Of a stretch of DNA of 8,092 nucleotides, positions 7,288-8,092 are shown piece after piece. The stretch's first letter is position 1; every line of letters starts with the position of its first letter. Made by a program: the position numbers and the translations under genes. The notes beneath the pieces are model-generated. The model had not been told where the DNA came from. It ran no database searches and saw only the letters and a program-made list of their open reading frames with translations. The DNA is from Campylobacteraceae bacterium (GTDB taxonomy: Bacteria > Campylobacterota > Campylobacteria > Campylobacterales > Campylobacteraceae): assembly GCA_031256525.1 (NCBI GenBank), contig JAIRQK010000171.1:1-8092 (forward strand), in the 5' to 3' direction.

Positions 7288-8092
7288 TAGTCAATTGATT
7301 TAAAAATTCTATCTTATCCAAGGCTCTTCCTGTTCCATTAGCAACAGCAAGCAATGGATCTTCCCCGATAAATACAGGGAGTTTTACTATTTCGCCAAGA
7401 TATTTATCAAGTCCACGAATAAGTGCCCCACCACCGGTTAAAACAACTCCATTTTCCACAATATCTCCAGCCAAATCAGGAGGGGTAATTTCCAAAACAT
7501 CTTTTAATGCCTCTGAAATTCCTCGAAGTGGCTCACGCATAGCCTCTCTAACATCTTCGCTTGTAAGTTCGATTCTACTTAAAAGCCCACTTACTTGATC
7601 TCTTCCTTTTACAACCATGCTAAGCTCATTTTCTAATGGTGTAGCACTTCCTATTTGTATTTTTATCTCTTCCGCGGCTCTTACTCCGATTAAAAGATTA
7701 TATTTTCTTTTTAGGTACTCAACTATCGATAAATCAATTTTGTCACCAGCTATCCTTATAGATTTTGGAATAACAAGTCCACCAAGAGATATAACTCCAA
7801 TTTCAGTTGTTCCACCACCAATATCAACAATCAAGCTCCCCTTTGGCTCTTTTATAGGAAGTCCAGCACCAATCGCGGCTGCCATCGGTTCTCCAATCAA
7901 AAACACCTCTCTTGCTCCTGCACTCATAGCTGAATCACGAACAGCTCTTCTCTCAACTGGCGTGAGACCACAAGGAACTGAAATGATTATTCTTGGTCTT
8001 AAAAAACTTCTTCTATTGTGTGCTTTTTCAATAAAATATCTAATCATTCTCTCAGTCATATCAAAATCAGCAATAACACCATCTCTCATTGG
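7280..8092 (-). CDS. mreB: Rod shape-determining protein MreB, C-terminal ~270 residues (5' end beyond right edge)
   Basis: MreB is the bacterial actin that forms membrane-bound filaments and guides cell elongation. The frame is open to the right window edge: the codon before the first visible methionine is CCA (proline), matching the family context RPM(K/R)DGVIADF. That methionine is therefore internal, and roughly 75 N-terminal residues, including the phosphate-1 loop, are missing. Counting the internal Met as 1, visible landmarks are VPCGLTPVERRAVRDSA (38-54), GAREVFLIGEPMAAAIGAGL (58-77), the phosphate-2 motif DIGGGTTE (89-96), GSATP (147-151), and the adenosine-binding block VVLTGGGALIRGL (215-227). 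It ends GRALDKIEFLNQLTNE. The stop overlaps mreC by 8 bp. It is the first visible gene of the mreB-mreC-carB-YrdC unit; the promoter is outside the window. Confidence 0.98.
   Translation of the reverse strand, partial: PMRDGVIADFDMTERMIRYFIEKAHNRRSFLRPRIIISVPCGLTPVERRAVRDSAMSAGAREVFLIGEPMAAAIGAGLPIKEPKGSLIVDIGGGTTEIGVISLGGLVIPKSIRIAGDKIDLSIVEYLKRKYNLLIGVRAAEEIKIQIGSATPLENELSMVVKGRDQVSGLLSRIELTSEDVREAMREPLRGISEALKDVLEITPPDLAGDIVENGVVLTGGGALIRGLDKYLGEIVKLPVFIGEDPLLAVANGTGRALDKIEFLNQLTNE

Noticed and set aside
8087..8089. First visible methionine of MreB as a true start
   Set aside because: The preceding codon is proline in the same open frame and matches the conserved internal RPM-DGVIADF context, so the gene continues past the window edge.
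1..8092. Mobile element, CRISPR array, tRNA/rRNA gene, toxin-antitoxin or defence system
   Set aside because: The window is almost wholly filled by recognisable housekeeping genes. I saw no transposase, regularly spaced repeats, cloverleaf or other accessory signature.

Overview
The window looks like an AT-rich chromosomal segment of an epsilonproteobacterium, most probably Campylobacter or a close relative. The reasons are low GC with AGA/ATA/TTA-rich codon use, Campylobacter-like promoters (T-tract plus TATAAT, no clear -35 box), very tight gene packing, and the order mreB-mreC-carB, which from memory resembles C. jejuni. The genus is an inference; no 16S gene or other decisive marker is present.

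Layout: (1) 1-1246, minus strand: a DUF502 two-helix membrane protein followed by the N-terminal part of hemL (glutamate-1-semialdehyde aminomutase, tetrapyrrole synthesis). hemL runs off the left edge. (2) 1247-1370: a 124-bp divergent intergenic region, the only real non-coding stretch, with a promoter candidate for each side. (3) 1371-2797, plus strand: surE (survival nucleotidase) overlapping a TcdA-type E1-like ATPase (t6A dehydratase). (4) 2811-8092, minus strand, transcribed from the right edge leftward: mreB (5' end cut off), mreC, carB and a short Sua5/YrdC-domain protein. Spacings are an 8-bp overlap, 23 bp and 2 bp, so this reads as one operon. The plus and minus units converge with only 13 bp between stop codons.

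Functionally this is housekeeping: cell-shape scaffold (MreB/MreC), carbamoyl phosphate synthesis for pyrimidines and arginine (CarB), haem precursor synthesis (HemL), nucleotide salvage or stress survival (SurE), and tRNA position-37 modification. The most interesting feature is that the two convergent genes in the middle could both belong to the t6A/ct6A tRNA pathway: the YrdC-domain protein at its first step and TcdA at its last. The YrdC-domain protein is unusually small. I see no mobile element, CRISPR array, RNA gene or defence system, and no convincing previously undescribed system.
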